Below, piece after piece: positions 1-8,375 of a DNA stretch of 37,167 bases. The notes under the pieces were generated by a model. It was not told the DNA's origin, did no database searches, and was given only the letters and a program-made list of their open reading frames with translations. Numbering within the stretch: position 1 is the first letter of the stretch; each line of letters starts with the position of its first letter. The DNA comes from Priestia endophytica DSM 13796 (lineage in GTDB: Bacteria > Bacillota > Bacilli > Bacillales > Bacillaceae_H). A program made the translations under genes and the position numbers. The DNA is taken from positions 1 through 37,167 of the forward strand of contig NZ_FOXX01000026.1 in NCBI RefSeq assembly GCF_900115845.1. The letters are read 5' to 3'.

Positions 1-6
1 TCATAT

Positions 7-83
<77 letters not shown>

Positions 84-85
84 AA

Positions 86-161
86 GGTCCCGTGGTGTAG
101 CGGTTAACATGCCTGCCTGTCACGCAGGAGATCGCGGGTTCGATTCCCGTCGGGACCGCCA
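86..161 (+). tRNA. tRNA-Asp (GTC)
   Basis: A complete 76-nt cloverleaf with encoded CCA. The anticodon stem CCTGC/GCAGG encloses the loop CTGTCAC with anticodon GTC at 119-121, and the T arm carries the canonical GGTTCGATTCC. It is cotranscribed with the preceding tRNA-fMet, and a terminator hairpin begins 23 nt after it. Confidence 0.97.
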
Positions 162-183
162 TTTATAACATGTAGTATTGATT

Positions 184-212
184 CGAAACAGACAGAATTG
201 TTTCGTTTTTTT
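184..212 (+). terminator. Terminator of the tRNA cluster
   Basis: Inverted repeat CGAAACA (184-190) / TGTTTCG (199-205) with an 8-nt loop and a run of seven T. It lies directly after tRNA-Asp. Confidence 0.85.
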
Positions 213-233
213 ATTTATAGAGCACAAATTTAT

Positions 234-265
234 CCTTAGGAATAGCATCCTAAGGTCTTTTTTTT
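234..265 (+). terminator. Second intrinsic terminator before tsaE
   Basis: Perfect 8-bp stem CCTTAGGA (234-241) / TCCTAAGG (248-255), a 6-nt loop, then eight T from 258. It stands in tandem with the terminator at 184-212 and insulates the tsaE operon from tRNA transcription. Confidence 0.85.
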
Positions 266-325
266 GTACAATGAAACTTAGGGCATCCTATAAGGGTATC
301 TAAAACTTTATTAAAGCGAGGATAA

Positions 326-820
326 ATGATGAATAATATTGGAGAAGAAGTTTTCCATATCACTACTGAAGCACCCGAGCAAACAATGAAGCTTGCTGAG
401 AAACTTGCTCATTATCTTCAAGAGGGAAACTTAATTTTACTTGAAGGAGATCTTGGGGCTGGAAAAACGACTTTCACAAAGGGATTAGCAAAAGGGCTTG
501 GCGTTACTCGCAACGTGAACAGTCCAACGTTTACAATCATTAAAGAGTATCAAGGAGAGAAGCTCCCCTTGTATCATATGGATGTTTATCGCCTAGGAGA
601 AAGTATGGAAGACTTAGGGTTTGATGAATATTTTGAAGGCAACGGTGTAACTGTTGTAGAATGGGCTCACTTAATTGAAGATCAGCTTCCTCTTTCACGT
701 CTAGAGATAGAATTGTATCATAGAGAAGGAGATAAACGAGAAATTTGTTTAAAAGCTAAGGGATCCGAATATATAGATCTCTGTAAGGAGTTTATAAAAG
801 ATGAAAACATTAGCAATTGA
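326..820 (+). CDS. tsaE: tRNA t6A biosynthesis ATPase TsaE
   Basis: 164 residues with a Walker A motif GDLGAGKTTF (about residues 41-50) and the short compact fold of the TsaE (YjeE/YdiB) family. TsaE is the ATPase that drives the TsaB-TsaD complex during N6-threonylcarbamoyl modification of A37 in ANN-decoding tRNAs. The N-terminal half holds the P-loop. The segment near residue 110 (VVEWAHLIEDQLP) is the usual family signature. The start is ATG 326 (or ATG 329) behind GCGAGGA. It overlaps tsaB by 20 bases and opens the tsaE-tsaB-rimI-tsaD operon. Family length and gene order both fit, so the call is firm. Confidence 0.96.
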   Translation: MMNNIGEEVFHITTEAPEQTMKLAEKLAHYLQEGNLILLEGDLGAGKTTFTKGLAKGLGVTRNVNSPTFTIIKEYQGEKLPLYHMDVYRLGESMEDLGFDEYFEGNGVTVVEWAHLIEDQLPLSRLEIELYHREGDKREICLKAKGSEYIDLCKEFIKDENISN

Positions 821-1502
821 TACATCAACAGATACGCTTGGAGTAGCCCTTGTTGATGAAGATAAAGTGATTGGTGAAATCATTACAAATGTAAAGAAAA
901 ATCATTCTGTACGAGCAATGCCAGCAGTAGAAACACTTTTAAAAGATTGTGGAATGAAACCTAAAGATCTAGAAAGGATTGTAGTAGCAAAGGGACCTGG
1001 TTCTTATACAGGCGTGAGAATAGGAGTTACAATTGCAAAAACTCTCTCATGGTCTTTGAATATTCCTCTTGTTGGAGTTTCGAGCCTTGAAGTTCTTGCT
1101 GCAAATGGTCGTTTCTTTGATGGTTACATTTCGCCACTTTTTGATGCAAGACGTCAACAAGTTTATACTGGCTTATACAAATATGAAGATAAACTTGTGG
1201 AAGTAAATGCAGATGTGAACATTTTAAATGAAGCATGGGCAACTCAACTAAAAGAATTAGATCAAAAGATTCTTTTCGTAGGAAACGATGTTCCTCTACA
1301 TCGTGAGGTTCTTACACATATCCTAGGAGAGAAGGCTTGTTTTAGTGAGATTGTAACCCATAACCCTCGTCCAAGTGAACTTGCTTTAATCGGAATGAAC
1401 AAACAACCTGAAGAAGCTCATAGTCTTGTGCCAAACTACATTCGTTTAGCAGAGGCTGAAGCAAACTGGTTAGCTTCCCAAAATAAAATGAGCGAACGTT
1501 AA
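801..1502 (+). CDS. tsaB: tRNA t6A biosynthesis protein TsaB
   Basis: 233 residues. The N-terminus MKTLAIDTSTDTLGVAL and the motif GPGSYTGVRIG (about residues 64-74) are diagnostic for TsaB, the non-catalytic ASKHA-fold partner of TsaD. TsaB dimerises with TsaD and recruits TsaE to make threonylcarbamoyl-adenosine in tRNA. The ATG at 801 lies inside the tsaE end, with AAGGAG at 785-790, so translation is probably coupled. The rimI ATG follows the stop codon without a gap. Length and motifs are typical for Bacillus YdiC. Confidence 0.96.
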   Translation: MKTLAIDTSTDTLGVALVDEDKVIGEIITNVKKNHSVRAMPAVETLLKDCGMKPKDLERIVVAKGPGSYTGVRIGVTIAKTLSWSLNIPLVGVSSLEVLAANGRFFDGYISPLFDARRQQVYTGLYKYEDKLVEVNADVNILNEAWATQLKELDQKILFVGNDVPLHREVLTHILGEKACFSEIVTHNPRPSELALIGMNKQPEEAHSLVPNYIRLAEAEANWLASQNKMSER

Positions 1503-1946
1503 ATGAACGTACATATTCGCTTAGCTTCTGTAGAAGATGTAAAAGCTCTTCACCAGATTGAGCTACATTCTTTCACTCTTCCATGGAGTGAAGAAGCTCT
1601 TCATAATGAATTATCTAAGAATAGATTTGCTCATTATACGATTATTGAATACGAGGGAGAAATTGTTGGCTATTGTGGAGTTTGGATTATTGTGGATGAA
1701 GCACACATAACAAATATCGCAATTTTACCAGAATATAGAGGAAAAGGTCTAGGGGAAAAACTTCTTCGGGCGGTTATGCAACTTGCACGTCAGTCAGGTG
1801 CATTAACAATGACCCTTGAAGTTCGGTTATCAAACGAGCCTGCTCGTTTCTTATATGAGAAGCTAGGTTTTGAACCTGGTGGAGTTCGAAAAAATTATTA
1901 TGCAGACAATCAAGAGGATGCATTAGTAATGTGGGTGAAACTATGA
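1503..1946 (+). CDS. rimI: Ribosomal-protein-alanine N-acetyltransferase RimI (GNAT)
   Basis: 147 residues forming one GNAT acetyltransferase domain. Motif A, the acetyl-CoA pyrophosphate loop, reads [14 protein letters not shown] (about residues 79-92), and the C-terminal part [17 protein letters not shown] is the classic RimI ending. In enterobacteria RimI acetylates the N-terminal alanine of ribosomal protein S18; the Bacillus substrate is inferred from homology and position. The ATG abuts the tsaB stop codon with no clear ribosome site, which suggests coupled translation. The last bases overlap the tsaD start (ATGA). The same gene sits between tsaB and tsaD in B. subtilis (ydiD). Confidence 0.93.
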   Translation: MNVHIRLASVEDVKALHQIELHSFTLPWSEEALHNELSKNRFAHYTIIEYEGEIVGYCGVWIIVDEAHITNIAILPEYRGKGLGEKLLRAVMQLARQSGALTMTLEVRLSNEPARFLYEKLGFEPGGVRKNYYADNQEDALVMWVKL

Positions 1947-2953
1947 AAAAAGAATTGATTTTAGCAATTGAAACAAGCTGTGATGAAACGGCTGTAGCCA
2001 TTATTCAAGATGGAAAAGAAATTATCGCTAACGTTGTGGCATCTCAAATTGAGAGTCATAAAAGATTTGGAGGAGTGGTCCCTGAGGTAGCCTCACGTCA
2101 TCATGTAGAACAAATGACCATTGTGATAGAAGAAGCTCTTCAGCAAGCAAAGCTGACAATGGAAGATATTGATGCTGTAGCAGTGACAGAAGGACCTGGA
2201 CTTGTCGGTGCTCTCCTTATTGGAGTGAATGCAGCCAAAGCGCTCGCTTTTGCTCATAATAAGCCACTGATTGGCGTCCATCATATTGCAGGGCATATTT
2301 ATGCAAACCGACTTGTGAAGGAAATGCAATTTCCTCTTCTTGCTCTTGTTGTTTCAGGAGGACATACGGAACTTGTTTATATGGAGGATCATATTACATT
2401 TGAAGTAATTGGAGAAACAAGAGATGATGCAGTTGGCGAAGCTTATGATAAGGTTGCAAGAACAATAGGTTTGCCATATCCAGGTGGCCCTCATATTGAT
2501 CGACTAGCACATGAAGGAGAGCCAACATTAGATCTTCCGAGAGCATGGCTTGAAAAAGATTCGTTTGACTTTAGTTTCAGTGGCTTAAAGTCAGCGGTTA
2601 TCAACACTCTTCACAATGCAAAACAGCGAGGAGAAGAGATTAAACCAGAAGACTTAGCTGCAAGTTTCCAAGAGAGTGTTATTGAGGTACTTGTAGGGAA
2701 GACACTTAAAGCAGCTGAAAAATACAATGTAAAGCAAGTATTGTTAGCAGGAGGAGTAGCTGCAAATAGAGGGCTTAGGGAAGAACTTCAAAAAACATTT
2801 GAGCCTTTTGATAAACAGCTGGAACTCATTATTCCACCACTTCCTCTTTGTACAGACAATGCAGCAATGATTGGTGCTGCTGCAAGCGAGCTTTACAAAA
2901 GTGGAAAAAGAGCTGCAATGGACTTAAATGCAAACCCTGGGTTAATGCTATAA
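1943..2953 (+). CDS. tsaD: tRNA N6-threonylcarbamoyladenosine transferase TsaD
   Basis: 336 residues, the catalytic subunit of t6A synthesis, which transfers threonylcarbamoyl from its adenylate to A37 of tRNA. ASKHA (actin-like) fold with the N-terminal motif [10 protein letters not shown] and the iron/metal-binding HHIAGH motif (His114 and His118). The region [17 protein letters not shown] and the C-terminal CTDNAAMIG are also typical. I chose ATG 1943, which overlaps the rimI stop as ATGA and gives the family's normal [12 protein letters not shown] start. A GTG at 1931 in the same frame would add only four residues. This is gcp/ydiE of B. subtilis. A DnaA-box cluster begins immediately after the stop codon. 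Confidence 0.96.
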   Translation: MKKELILAIETSCDETAVAIIQDGKEIIANVVASQIESHKRFGGVVPEVASRHHVEQMTIVIEEALQQAKLTMEDIDAVAVTEGPGLVGALLIGVNAAKALAFAHNKPLIGVHHIAGHIYANRLVKEMQFPLLALVVSGGHTELVYMEDHITFEVIGETRDDAVGEAYDKVARTIGLPYPGGPHIDRLAHEGEPTLDLPRAWLEKDSFDFSFSGLKSAVINTLHNAKQRGEEIKPEDLAASFQESVIEVLVGKTLKAAEKYNVKQVLLAGGVAANRGLREELQKTFEPFDKQLELIIPPLPLCTDNAAMIGAAASELYKSGKRAAMDLNANPGLML

Positions 2954-2955
2954 TC

Positions 2956-3056
2956 CTATCCACAGTGTTATCCAGAGTTTGTGAATAGTTTCAGGTTCCT
3001 TTTTTCATTCTCTGTGAGTTTGTGAATAAAAACTGTGGATAGGATGGTTATCCACA
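2956..3056. promoter_or_regulatory. DnaA-box cluster between tsaD and the ABC-F gene
   Basis: Six matches to the DnaA box TTATNCACA lie within 101 bases. Two are perfect: TTATTCACA on the minus strand at 3021-3029 and TTATCCACA on the plus strand at 3048-3056. Four have one mismatch: 2956-2964 (CTATCCACA), 2968-2976 (TTATCCAGA), 2980-2988 and 3034-3042 (both minus strand). The outer boxes are part of a 13-bp inverted repeat, 2954-2966 / 3032-3044. From memory, the equivalent gcp-ydiF gap in B. subtilis is one of the chromosomal DnaA-box clusters that bind DnaA away from oriC. The sequence match is seen directly; the role in titrating DnaA or timing replication is inferred. Confidence 0.8.
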
Positions 3057-3060
3057 ACAA

Positions 3061-3092
3061 AAAAAGCTCGTACATTTGTACGAGCTTTTTTT
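3061..3092. terminator. Bidirectional terminator between tsaD and the ABC-F gene
   Basis: Stem GCTCGTAC (3066-3073) / GTACGAGC (3078-3085) with a 4-nt loop, flanked by A5 on the left and T7 on the right. It can therefore end both the tsaD operon and the convergent ABC-F transcript, whose stop codon overlaps its right edge. Confidence 0.9.
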
Positions 3093-5025
3093 AGTCTTCA
3101 ATTTGAATTTGAAGTTTTTCCCATTCTTCCATAAGAGAGAGAAGCTCTTCATTAAGCTTGTTATTTTCTTCTGTTAAAGCATAAGCTTTTTCATGATCTT
3201 CATAAACTTCTGGTTGAAGAAGTAAATTTTCGTTTTCAGCAATTTTCTCTTCTGCTTGTGAGATGGAAGCTTCAATTTCCTCAATGCGGCGTTTATATTG
3301 ACGAAGCTTCTTTTTAGCTTCTTTCTCTTGTTCATATGTTAACCTATCATTTTTTATAGGTGTTTCTACACTTTTTTGATTTTCTGATGCTTCCATTTCT
3401 TTTAGCTCTAGTTCTTCAGCTTTCTTCTCTAAATAATAGTCGTAGTCTCCTAAGAATTCTTGAACGTTAACACGTGAAAGTTCAAGCACTTTTGTAGCAA
3501 TACGGTTAATAAAATAACGGTCATGGGACACAAACAAAATTGTTCCTGGATAATCAACAAGCGCATTTTCAAGGACTTGTTTACTATCTAAATCAAGGTG
3601 GTTTGTCGGCTCGTCAAGAATAAGGAAATTGGCTTTTTTCATCATTAGTTTTGCAAGAGCAAGTCGGGCTTTTTGACCCCCACTAAGCGTGTTAACAGGC
3701 TTTAATACGTCATCTCCGCTAAATAGAAAACTTCCAAGGAGCGTGCGGATTTCTTTTTCAGGTGTTGATGGATAGTCATCCCAGAGCTCATTAATAACTG
3801 TTTTGGAAGAAGTTAATGTTGCTTGTTCTTGGTCATAGTACCCAACACTGACATTTGAACCGAACATTGTGTTTCCATTTAAAAGAGAGAGACGATTGAC
3901 AATGCTTTTTAAAAGAGTTGATTTTCCAATTCCGTTTGGACCAACAAGAGCTACACTTTCGCCACGTGTAATTCGAATATTTAAGTTATCCACAAGTGGA
4001 TAACTTTTTTCATATCCAATGGCTCCATCTTTAAGCTGAAATACTTCATTTCCGCTTTGTTTATCAATGGAGAAAGAAAATGAAGCCGATTTTTCGTCGC
4101 CTGATGGTTTGTCTATCTTTTCCATCCGTTGCAACTGCTTTTGTCTGCTTTGCGCTCTTTTCGTTGTGGAAGCTCTAGCAATATTGCGTTGAACAAAGTC
4201 TTGAAGTTTTTCAATTTCGTCCTGCTGTTTCTCATACTGCTTTATCTCTTGATCATACTGTTCTCTTTTTTGAACGAGATAGGAAGAATAGTTTCCAACA
4301 TAGCGCTTAATTTGCCGACGTGAAATTTCATACACGCGGTTGACTACTTTATCAAGGAAATAGCGGTCATGTGAAACGATTAAAATTGCGCCTGCATATC
4401 CTTGTAAAAATTGCTCAAGCCATGAAAGTGTTTCAATATCAAGGTGGTTCGTTGGTTCATCAAGTATGAGTAAATCTGGTTTTGTTAACAATAATTTTGC
4501 AAGTGAAAGACGTGTTTTTTGTCCTCCACTAAGCGTTGAAATAGGTACGGAGTGATCTTTAAAGCGAAATCCATGTAAAATAGAACGAGTTTCTGCTTCA
4601 TACTGATATCCACCCTTATCTTTAAAAGCTGCTTGAAGCATGTCGTACTCTTGAAGGAGCTTTTCATATTTGGTAGAATCGTTTAAAAAGGCAGGGTCAC
4701 CCATTTTTTCTTCCAGTAAACGGATTTTCTTCTCCATTTCTTTTAGCGGTGAGAATACTGTCATCATTTCATCCCAAATGCTTAAGTCTGATTCAAGCAT
4801 TGTATCCTGTCCCATATAGCCAAGTTCTACATCTTTTGGTTTTATAATTTCCCCACCGTCATAGGAGATTGCACCTGAAATAATTTTAAGCAGAGTGGAT
4901 TTTCCAGCTCCATTTCGACCAACAAGGCCAATTCGGTCGTTTGATTGTACTTCCATTTTAATATTCGATAAAATAATATCAGCGCCAAAATACTTCGTGA
5001 TATTATTTAGTTGTAATAAAATCAT
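3091..5025 (-). CDS. ydiF: ABC-F family ATP-binding protein (YdiF type)
   Basis: 644 residues with two ABC ATPase domains in tandem and no membrane segment. Domain 1 has Walker A GRNGAGKST (about residue 37), signature LSGGQKTRLSLAKLLL and Walker B LLILDEPTNHLD. Domain 2 has GPNGIGKST, LSGGQKARLALAKLMM and LILDEPTNHLD. Between them lies the charged linker of ABC-F proteins (about residues 235-320), and a coiled-coil tail of about 90 residues closes the protein. ABC-F proteins act on the ribosome as translation factors; this housekeeping member is not an obvious resistance determinant. Its promoter is probably at 5139-5167, which leaves a leader of about 100 nt. A palindrome of two inverted DnaA boxes lies inside the gene at 3985-4004. 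Confidence 0.93.
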   Translation of the reverse strand: MILLQLNNITKYFGADIILSNIKMEVQSNDRIGLVGRNGAGKSTLLKIISGAISYDGGEIIKPKDVELGYMGQDTMLESDLSIWDEMMTVFSPLKEMEKKIRLLEEKMGDPAFLNDSTKYEKLLQEYDMLQAAFKDKGGYQYEAETRSILHGFRFKDHSVPISTLSGGQKTRLSLAKLLLTKPDLLILDEPTNHLDIETLSWLEQFLQGYAGAILIVSHDRYFLDKVVNRVYEISRRQIKRYVGNYSSYLVQKREQYDQEIKQYEKQQDEIEKLQDFVQRNIARASTTKRAQSRQKQLQRMEKIDKPSGDEKSASFSFSIDKQSGNEVFQLKDGAIGYEKSYPLVDNLNIRITRGESVALVGPNGIGKSTLLKSIVNRLSLLNGNTMFGSNVSVGYYDQEQATLTSSKTVINELWDDYPSTPEKEIRTLLGSFLFSGDDVLKPVNTLSGGQKARLALAKLMMKKANFLILDEPTNHLDLDSKQVLENALVDYPGTILFVSHDRYFINRIATKVLELSRVNVQEFLGDYDYYLEKKAEELELKEMEASENQKSVETPIKNDRLTYEQEKEAKKKLRQYKRRIEEIEASISQAEEKIAENENLLLQPEVYEDHEKAYALTEENNKLNEELLSLMEEWEKLQIQIED

Positions 5026-5138
5026 TTTTTCACCTCAGTTAATCCTTTACAATAAAGGGGGAAGAGCTCAGGCAGCTATTCTAGAGCTTTCCTTAGTTAA
5101 ATAATTCACATTATGTTGAAAAAAAGGCTGCTATAGGT

Positions 5139-5167
5139 ATTCTACCATACCTATAAAGGAGAGTTAA
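5139..5167 (-). promoter_or_regulatory. Probable sigma-A promoter of the ABC-F gene
   Basis: On the minus strand: -35 TTAACT (5162-5167), a 17-bp spacer, and an extended -10 TGG-TAGAAT (hexamer 5139-5144). The -10 sits inside the inverted repeat TATAGGTAT / ATACCTATA (5132-5151). The resulting leader of about 100 nt contains a hairpin with arms 5060-5069 and 5084-5092. Confidence 0.5.
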
Positions 5168-5247
5168 AAAGGAACATTCATATAGGTAGAAAAGTGCAAA
5201 GACAGATGACTAAAAATAGTGTATAGTCAAAATAAGGAGGAACTAAA

Positions 5248-5751
5248 GTGGGGTTTACTCATTTTAACGAACAAGGTCGCGCTAATATGGTCGACATCTC
5301 AGAGAAAGCTGAAACAACAAGAGTTGCAACAGCTGCTTCAAGCATTGAAGTAAACAAAGAAACATACGATAAGATTACATCACAAGAAATTGGAAAAGGT
5401 GATGTATTAGCTGTTTCTCAAATAGCAGGCATCATGGCGGCCAAAAAAACGTCTGATCTTATTCCAATGTGTCATCCTTTATTTATAAAAGGAGTAAATA
5501 TTGAATTTAATTGGGCTGAAAAAGAAGGAAAATATCGCTTGCTTATTGAAGCTACTGTAAAGACAAAGGGGAGTACAGGAGTAGAAATGGAAGCGCTAAC
5601 GGCAGCGTCCGTATGTGCTTTGACCGCTTACGATATGTGCAAAGCCATCGATAAAGGAATGATTATCGGTCCAACGTATTTGCTTACAAAAACAGGTGGG
5701 AAAAGTGGAGATTTTACAAGGGAACAAGGGTTAACAGATTGGGGGGTATAG
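5248..5751 (+). CDS. moaC: Cyclic pyranopterin monophosphate synthase MoaC
   Basis: 167 residues. MoaC converts the MoaA product 3',8-cyclo-7,8-dihydro-GTP to cyclic pyranopterin monophosphate, the second step of molybdenum cofactor synthesis. The family core is intact: [20 protein letters not shown], the MCHPL motif near residue 74, and the C-terminal [23 protein letters not shown] segment. The start is GTG 5248 behind a consensus AAGGAGG. The stop codon lies one base before the rex start, so the two are cotranscribed. Other moa genes are not in this window, as in B. subtilis, where moaC (ydiG) also stands apart beside rex. Confidence 0.95.
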   Translation: MGFTHFNEQGRANMVDISEKAETTRVATAASSIEVNKETYDKITSQEIGKGDVLAVSQIAGIMAAKKTSDLIPMCHPLFIKGVNIEFNWAEKEGKYRLLIEATVKTKGSTGVEMEALTAASVCALTAYDMCKAIDKGMIIGPTYLLTKTGGKSGDFTREQGLTDWGV

Positions 5752-5752
5752 T

Positions 5753-6400
5753 GTGAGTACAGAACAATTAAAAATACCGCAGGCAACAGCAAAACGCTTG
5801 CCTTTATACTATCGTTTTCTTAAGAATTTACATTCCTCAGGAAAACAGCGAGTATCGTCAGCAGAGCTAAGCGAAGCGGTCAAAGTAGATTCAGCAACAA
5901 TTCGTCGTGACTTCTCTTATTTTGGAGCTTTAGGAAAAAAGGGATATGGTTATAACGTAAATTATTTACTTACATTTTTTAGAAAAACGCTAGACCAAGA
6001 TGAATTAACGAAGATTGCGCTAATTGGTGTTGGTAATCTTGGAACGGCATTATTAAACTATAATTTCATTAAAAATAATAATACAAAAATTGAAATGGCT
6101 TTTGACGTTGATGAAAGCCGAGTAGGACAAGAAATTAGTAATGTGCCTATTTATCATCTTAACGATTTAGAAGAAAAATTAGGTAACGATATAAGCGTTG
6201 TTATTTTAACAGTGCCTGCAACAGCCGCTCAAGGTATAACAGACAGATTAGAGCATACTAGTGTAAAAGGGATATTAAATTTTACACCAGCGCGCATCAA
6301 TGTGCCAGATTCAATTCGCATTCATCATATTGATTTAGCTGTTGAGCTTCAAGCGCTCATCTATTTTTTACGCAACTATCCAACAGAGTTAGTCAACTGA
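5753..6400 (+). CDS. rex: Redox-sensing transcriptional repressor Rex
   Basis: 215 residues, the usual Rex length. An N-terminal winged-helix domain (residues 1-80) contains the recognition segment [24 protein letters not shown] Rossmann domain with [12 protein letters not shown] binds NADH, and a C-terminal swapped helix completes the dimer. Rex represses fermentation and anaerobic-respiration genes until a high NADH/NAD+ ratio releases it. The start is GTG 5753, preceded by a G-rich ribosome site (GGGGGG at 5741-5746) and only one base after the moaC stop. I found no Rex operator (TTGTGA-N6-TCACAA) close to this gene. Confidence 0.96.
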   Translation: MSTEQLKIPQATAKRLPLYYRFLKNLHSSGKQRVSSAELSEAVKVDSATIRRDFSYFGALGKKGYGYNVNYLLTFFRKTLDQDELTKIALIGVGNLGTALLNYNFIKNNNTKIEMAFDVDESRVGQEISNVPIYHLNDLEEKLGNDISVVILTVPATAAQGITDRLEHTSVKGILNFTPARINVPDSIRIHHIDLAVELQALIYFLRNYPTELVN

Positions 6401-6441
6401 GGGAACGTGTAACACATTCCATTTAGAGGAGGTGGGAGAAG

Positions 6442-6627
6442 ATGCTTAGCACGGGAAGTATTATTCTCATTGTCTTTGCAGCTCTCTTAATATTCGGTCC
6501 TAAAAAACTGCCTGAGTTAGGAAAGGCAGTTGGAAAAACACTGCGTGAATTTAAGCAAGGTGCACAAGGAATTGCAGATGATGAAGGGAAAGAAAAAGCA
6601 AAAGCGGATCATACTGATGTTAAATAA
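6442..6627 (+). CDS. tatA: Twin-arginine translocase subunit TatA (TatAy type)
   Basis: 61 residues. One N-terminal membrane helix (about residues 4-20) is followed by the hinge FGPKKLPELGKAVGKTLREFK and a short charged tail. This is the minimal TatA/E architecture of Gram-positive bacteria, in which one TatA-like protein does the work of TatA and TatB. TatA oligomerises to form the transport pathway for folded proteins with RR signal peptides. It has a strong ribosome site (AGAGGAGGTG) and sits directly before tatC. By position it corresponds to B. subtilis tatAy. Confidence 0.95.
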   Translation: MLSTGSIILIVFAALLIFGPKKLPELGKAVGKTLREFKQGAQGIADDEGKEKAKADHTDVK

Positions 6628-6644
6628 TGCAAGGGTGAAGCGAT

Positions 6645-7397
6645 ATGAATGAACAAAACATGTCGATTTATGAGCATATTGGAGAGCTTAGAAGAAGAAT
6701 TTTAATTGTTGCAGCCGTTTTTTTAGGTGCAACAATAGCAGGCTTTTTTCTTGCCGACAGTCTTATTGTCTATTTACAAGGTGCAGATGAAGTGAAAGAG
6801 CTTGAGATGAATACATTTCGTCTGACAGATCCAGTGAAGATTTATATGCAGTTTGCCTTTATTATTGGATGTGTTCTTTCCTCACCTGTGATTCTTTATC
6901 ATGTATGGGCATTTGTAAGTCCTGGATTACTTGAAAAAGAAAGAAAGGTAACATTAAGCTATATACCATTCTCGGTGCTATTGTTCTTAGCGGGGGTATC
7001 ATTTTCTTATTTTGTTCTCTTTCCATTTGTCGTTAAGTTTATGACAAGCTTAACAGAGCGTTTAGACGTAAATCAAGTGATTGGAATTAATGAGTACTTT
7101 GAATTTCTTTTTCAATTTACGTTACCATTTGGGATTTTGTTTCAAATGCCTGTTGTTGTCATGTTTCTCACTCGTTTAGGCATTATTACACCAATGACAT
7201 TAGTGAGCATCCGCAAGTACGCATATTTTGTATTGCTTGTCATTGCAGCGATTATTACACCTCCAGAGCTTTTGTCTCATCTAATGGTGACGTTACCGTT
7301 GCTCGTTCTATATGAAATCAGTATTGGAATCTCATATTTTTCTTACAAAAAGAGTATGAAAGTGCAAGAAGAAGAGGAAAAATTCCATGTACAATAG
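6645..7397 (+). CDS. tatC: Twin-arginine translocase subunit TatC (TatCy type)
   Basis: 250 residues with six predicted membrane helices. The cytoplasmic N-terminus IYEHIGELRRRILI carries the conserved signal-peptide-binding HxxELRxR motif. The glutamate-containing loop after helix 2 (SPVILYHVWAFVSPGLLEKERK) and FPFGILFQMPVVV-like helix 4 are also typical. TatC recognises twin-arginine signal peptides and recruits TatA. It lies 17 bases behind tatA, and a 15-bp terminator follows. With tatA it forms a complete minimal Tat system; the substrate genes are elsewhere. Confidence 0.95.
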   Translation: MNEQNMSIYEHIGELRRRILIVAAVFLGATIAGFFLADSLIVYLQGADEVKELEMNTFRLTDPVKIYMQFAFIIGCVLSSPVILYHVWAFVSPGLLEKERKVTLSYIPFSVLLFLAGVSFSYFVLFPFVVKFMTSLTERLDVNQVIGINEYFEFLFQFTLPFGILFQMPVVVMFLTRLGIITPMTLVSIRKYAYFVLLVIAAIITPPELLSHLMVTLPLLVLYEISIGISYFSYKKSMKVQEEEEKFHVQ

Positions 7398-7407
7398 AAT
7401 ATAAAAT

Positions 7408-7453
7408 AAAGACAGCCTTTCATAGCTAAAGCTTGTGAAAGGCTGTCTTTATC
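7408..7453. terminator. Bidirectional terminator between tatC and ydiK
   Basis: A perfect 15-bp stem, AAAGACAGCCTTTCA (7408-7422) / TGAAAGGCTGTCTTT (7436-7450), with a 13-nt loop. It serves the convergent tatC and ydiK transcripts. Confidence 0.9.
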
Positions 7454-7455
7454 TT

Positions 7456-7659
7456 CTACTGCTTCTTTTTCATCTTTTTGATACGAAAGTGAAGGATAAA
7501 CGCTCTAATGGCAACCCCAATTTCTAGCGTTGCAAAAATGGTGAATATAATCGTCATAAAGTTAAAGACTGTTTCATGCGCATTTCGAATCGCAAGAAAC
7601 GTAAAGATAATTCCTAAAAATCCATACATAATTCCCAAGTTAAGGGGAGTAGTTCTCAT
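7456..7659 (-). CDS. ydiK: Small membrane protein, YdiK/DUF4305-like
   Basis: 67 residues with two hydrophobic helices (about 8-25 and 30-58) and a basic C-terminal tail (RIKKMKKKQ). It resembles B. subtilis YdiK in size and by its position between tatC and the CPBP protease gene; I place it in the DUF4305 group from memory. The start overlaps the stop of the upstream protease gene by four bases, so the two form an operon. The function is unknown. A membrane partner of the protease is a guess based only on the coupling. Confidence 0.8.
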   Translation of the reverse strand: MRTTPLNLGIMYGFLGIIFTFLAIRNAHETVFNFMTIIFTIFATLEIGVAIRAFILHFRIKKMKKKQ

Positions 7660-8375
7660 AGCTGAAAGCCTCCGAAAATTTGTTGAAGTTTCTCCTGTTG
7701 TTCGATGTATTTTTCAATATCGTCTTTAAAAACGTACTGCATCATCACAACGAATGTATTCATTGAAACATGTGCGAAGATGGGAACAAGAATAGATGAC
7801 GTTTTGACATAGAGAAAAGCAAATGTTAGTCCCATCGCCATATAGACGAGAAGATGTGAAAAATCTTGATGAACAAGAGCAAAGATAAAGGAACTAATAA
7901 TTGCTGCGATAAAGAAGTTAGATCGACCGTAAAGAGAACCAAAAATAATTTTACGAAATACTACTTCTTCTAAAATAGGACCTATTATAGAGACAACAGC
8001 AATTAGTAATGGAACAACTTCTACTAACCTCATAATGTTCTGGGTATTTTCTGATTCAGGGTTAACGCCGAATACGTTTGTTTCAATATTAGATGCAATT
8101 CCTTGCGCTAAAAGCGCCATAAAAACGCCTAGAATTGCCCAAGTTATAAGTTTAGACCAGTTGTATTTCTTACGCATGTTCATATCTGGTCTTAATAAGA
8201 GAAGCGTAATGATTAAGGCAAGGATAAAGCTAATGATTGTCCAATAAATGTTTGCCGTGACAAGCTCAGATCTTGTAGAAAATGCATTCATCTTCATTAG
8301 GGCATACAAAACTGGATATCCAGAAAGCTGCATTAATACGTACGTCAAAATGACATACCAGTAACGTTTAGTCAA
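7656..8375 (-). CDS. ydiL: CPBP-family intramembrane metalloprotease (YdiL type)
   Basis: 239 residues, mostly hydrophobic, with about seven or eight membrane helices. The three CPBP (Abi/CAAX protease) motifs are visible: EEVVFRKIIFG (EExxxR) near residue 140, FALVHQDF with the zinc/active histidine, and HVSMNTFV (HxxxN) near the C-terminus. Bacterial members act as site-2-type membrane proteases or in bacteriocin self-immunity. The B. subtilis orthologue by position is ydiL. The substrate is not predictable. It is divergently oriented to groES, with about 360 bases between them. Confidence 0.88.
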   Translation of the reverse strand: MTKRYWYVILTYVLMQLSGYPVLYALMKMNAFSTRSELVTANIYWTIISFILALIITLLLLRPDMNMRKKYNWSKLITWAILGVFMALLAQGIASNIETNVFGVNPESENTQNIMRLVEVVPLLIAVVSIIGPILEEVVFRKIIFGSLYGRSNFFIAAIISSFIFALVHQDFSHLLVYMAMGLTFAFLYVKTSSILVPIFAHVSMNTFVVMMQYVFKDDIEKYIEQQEKLQQIFGGFQL

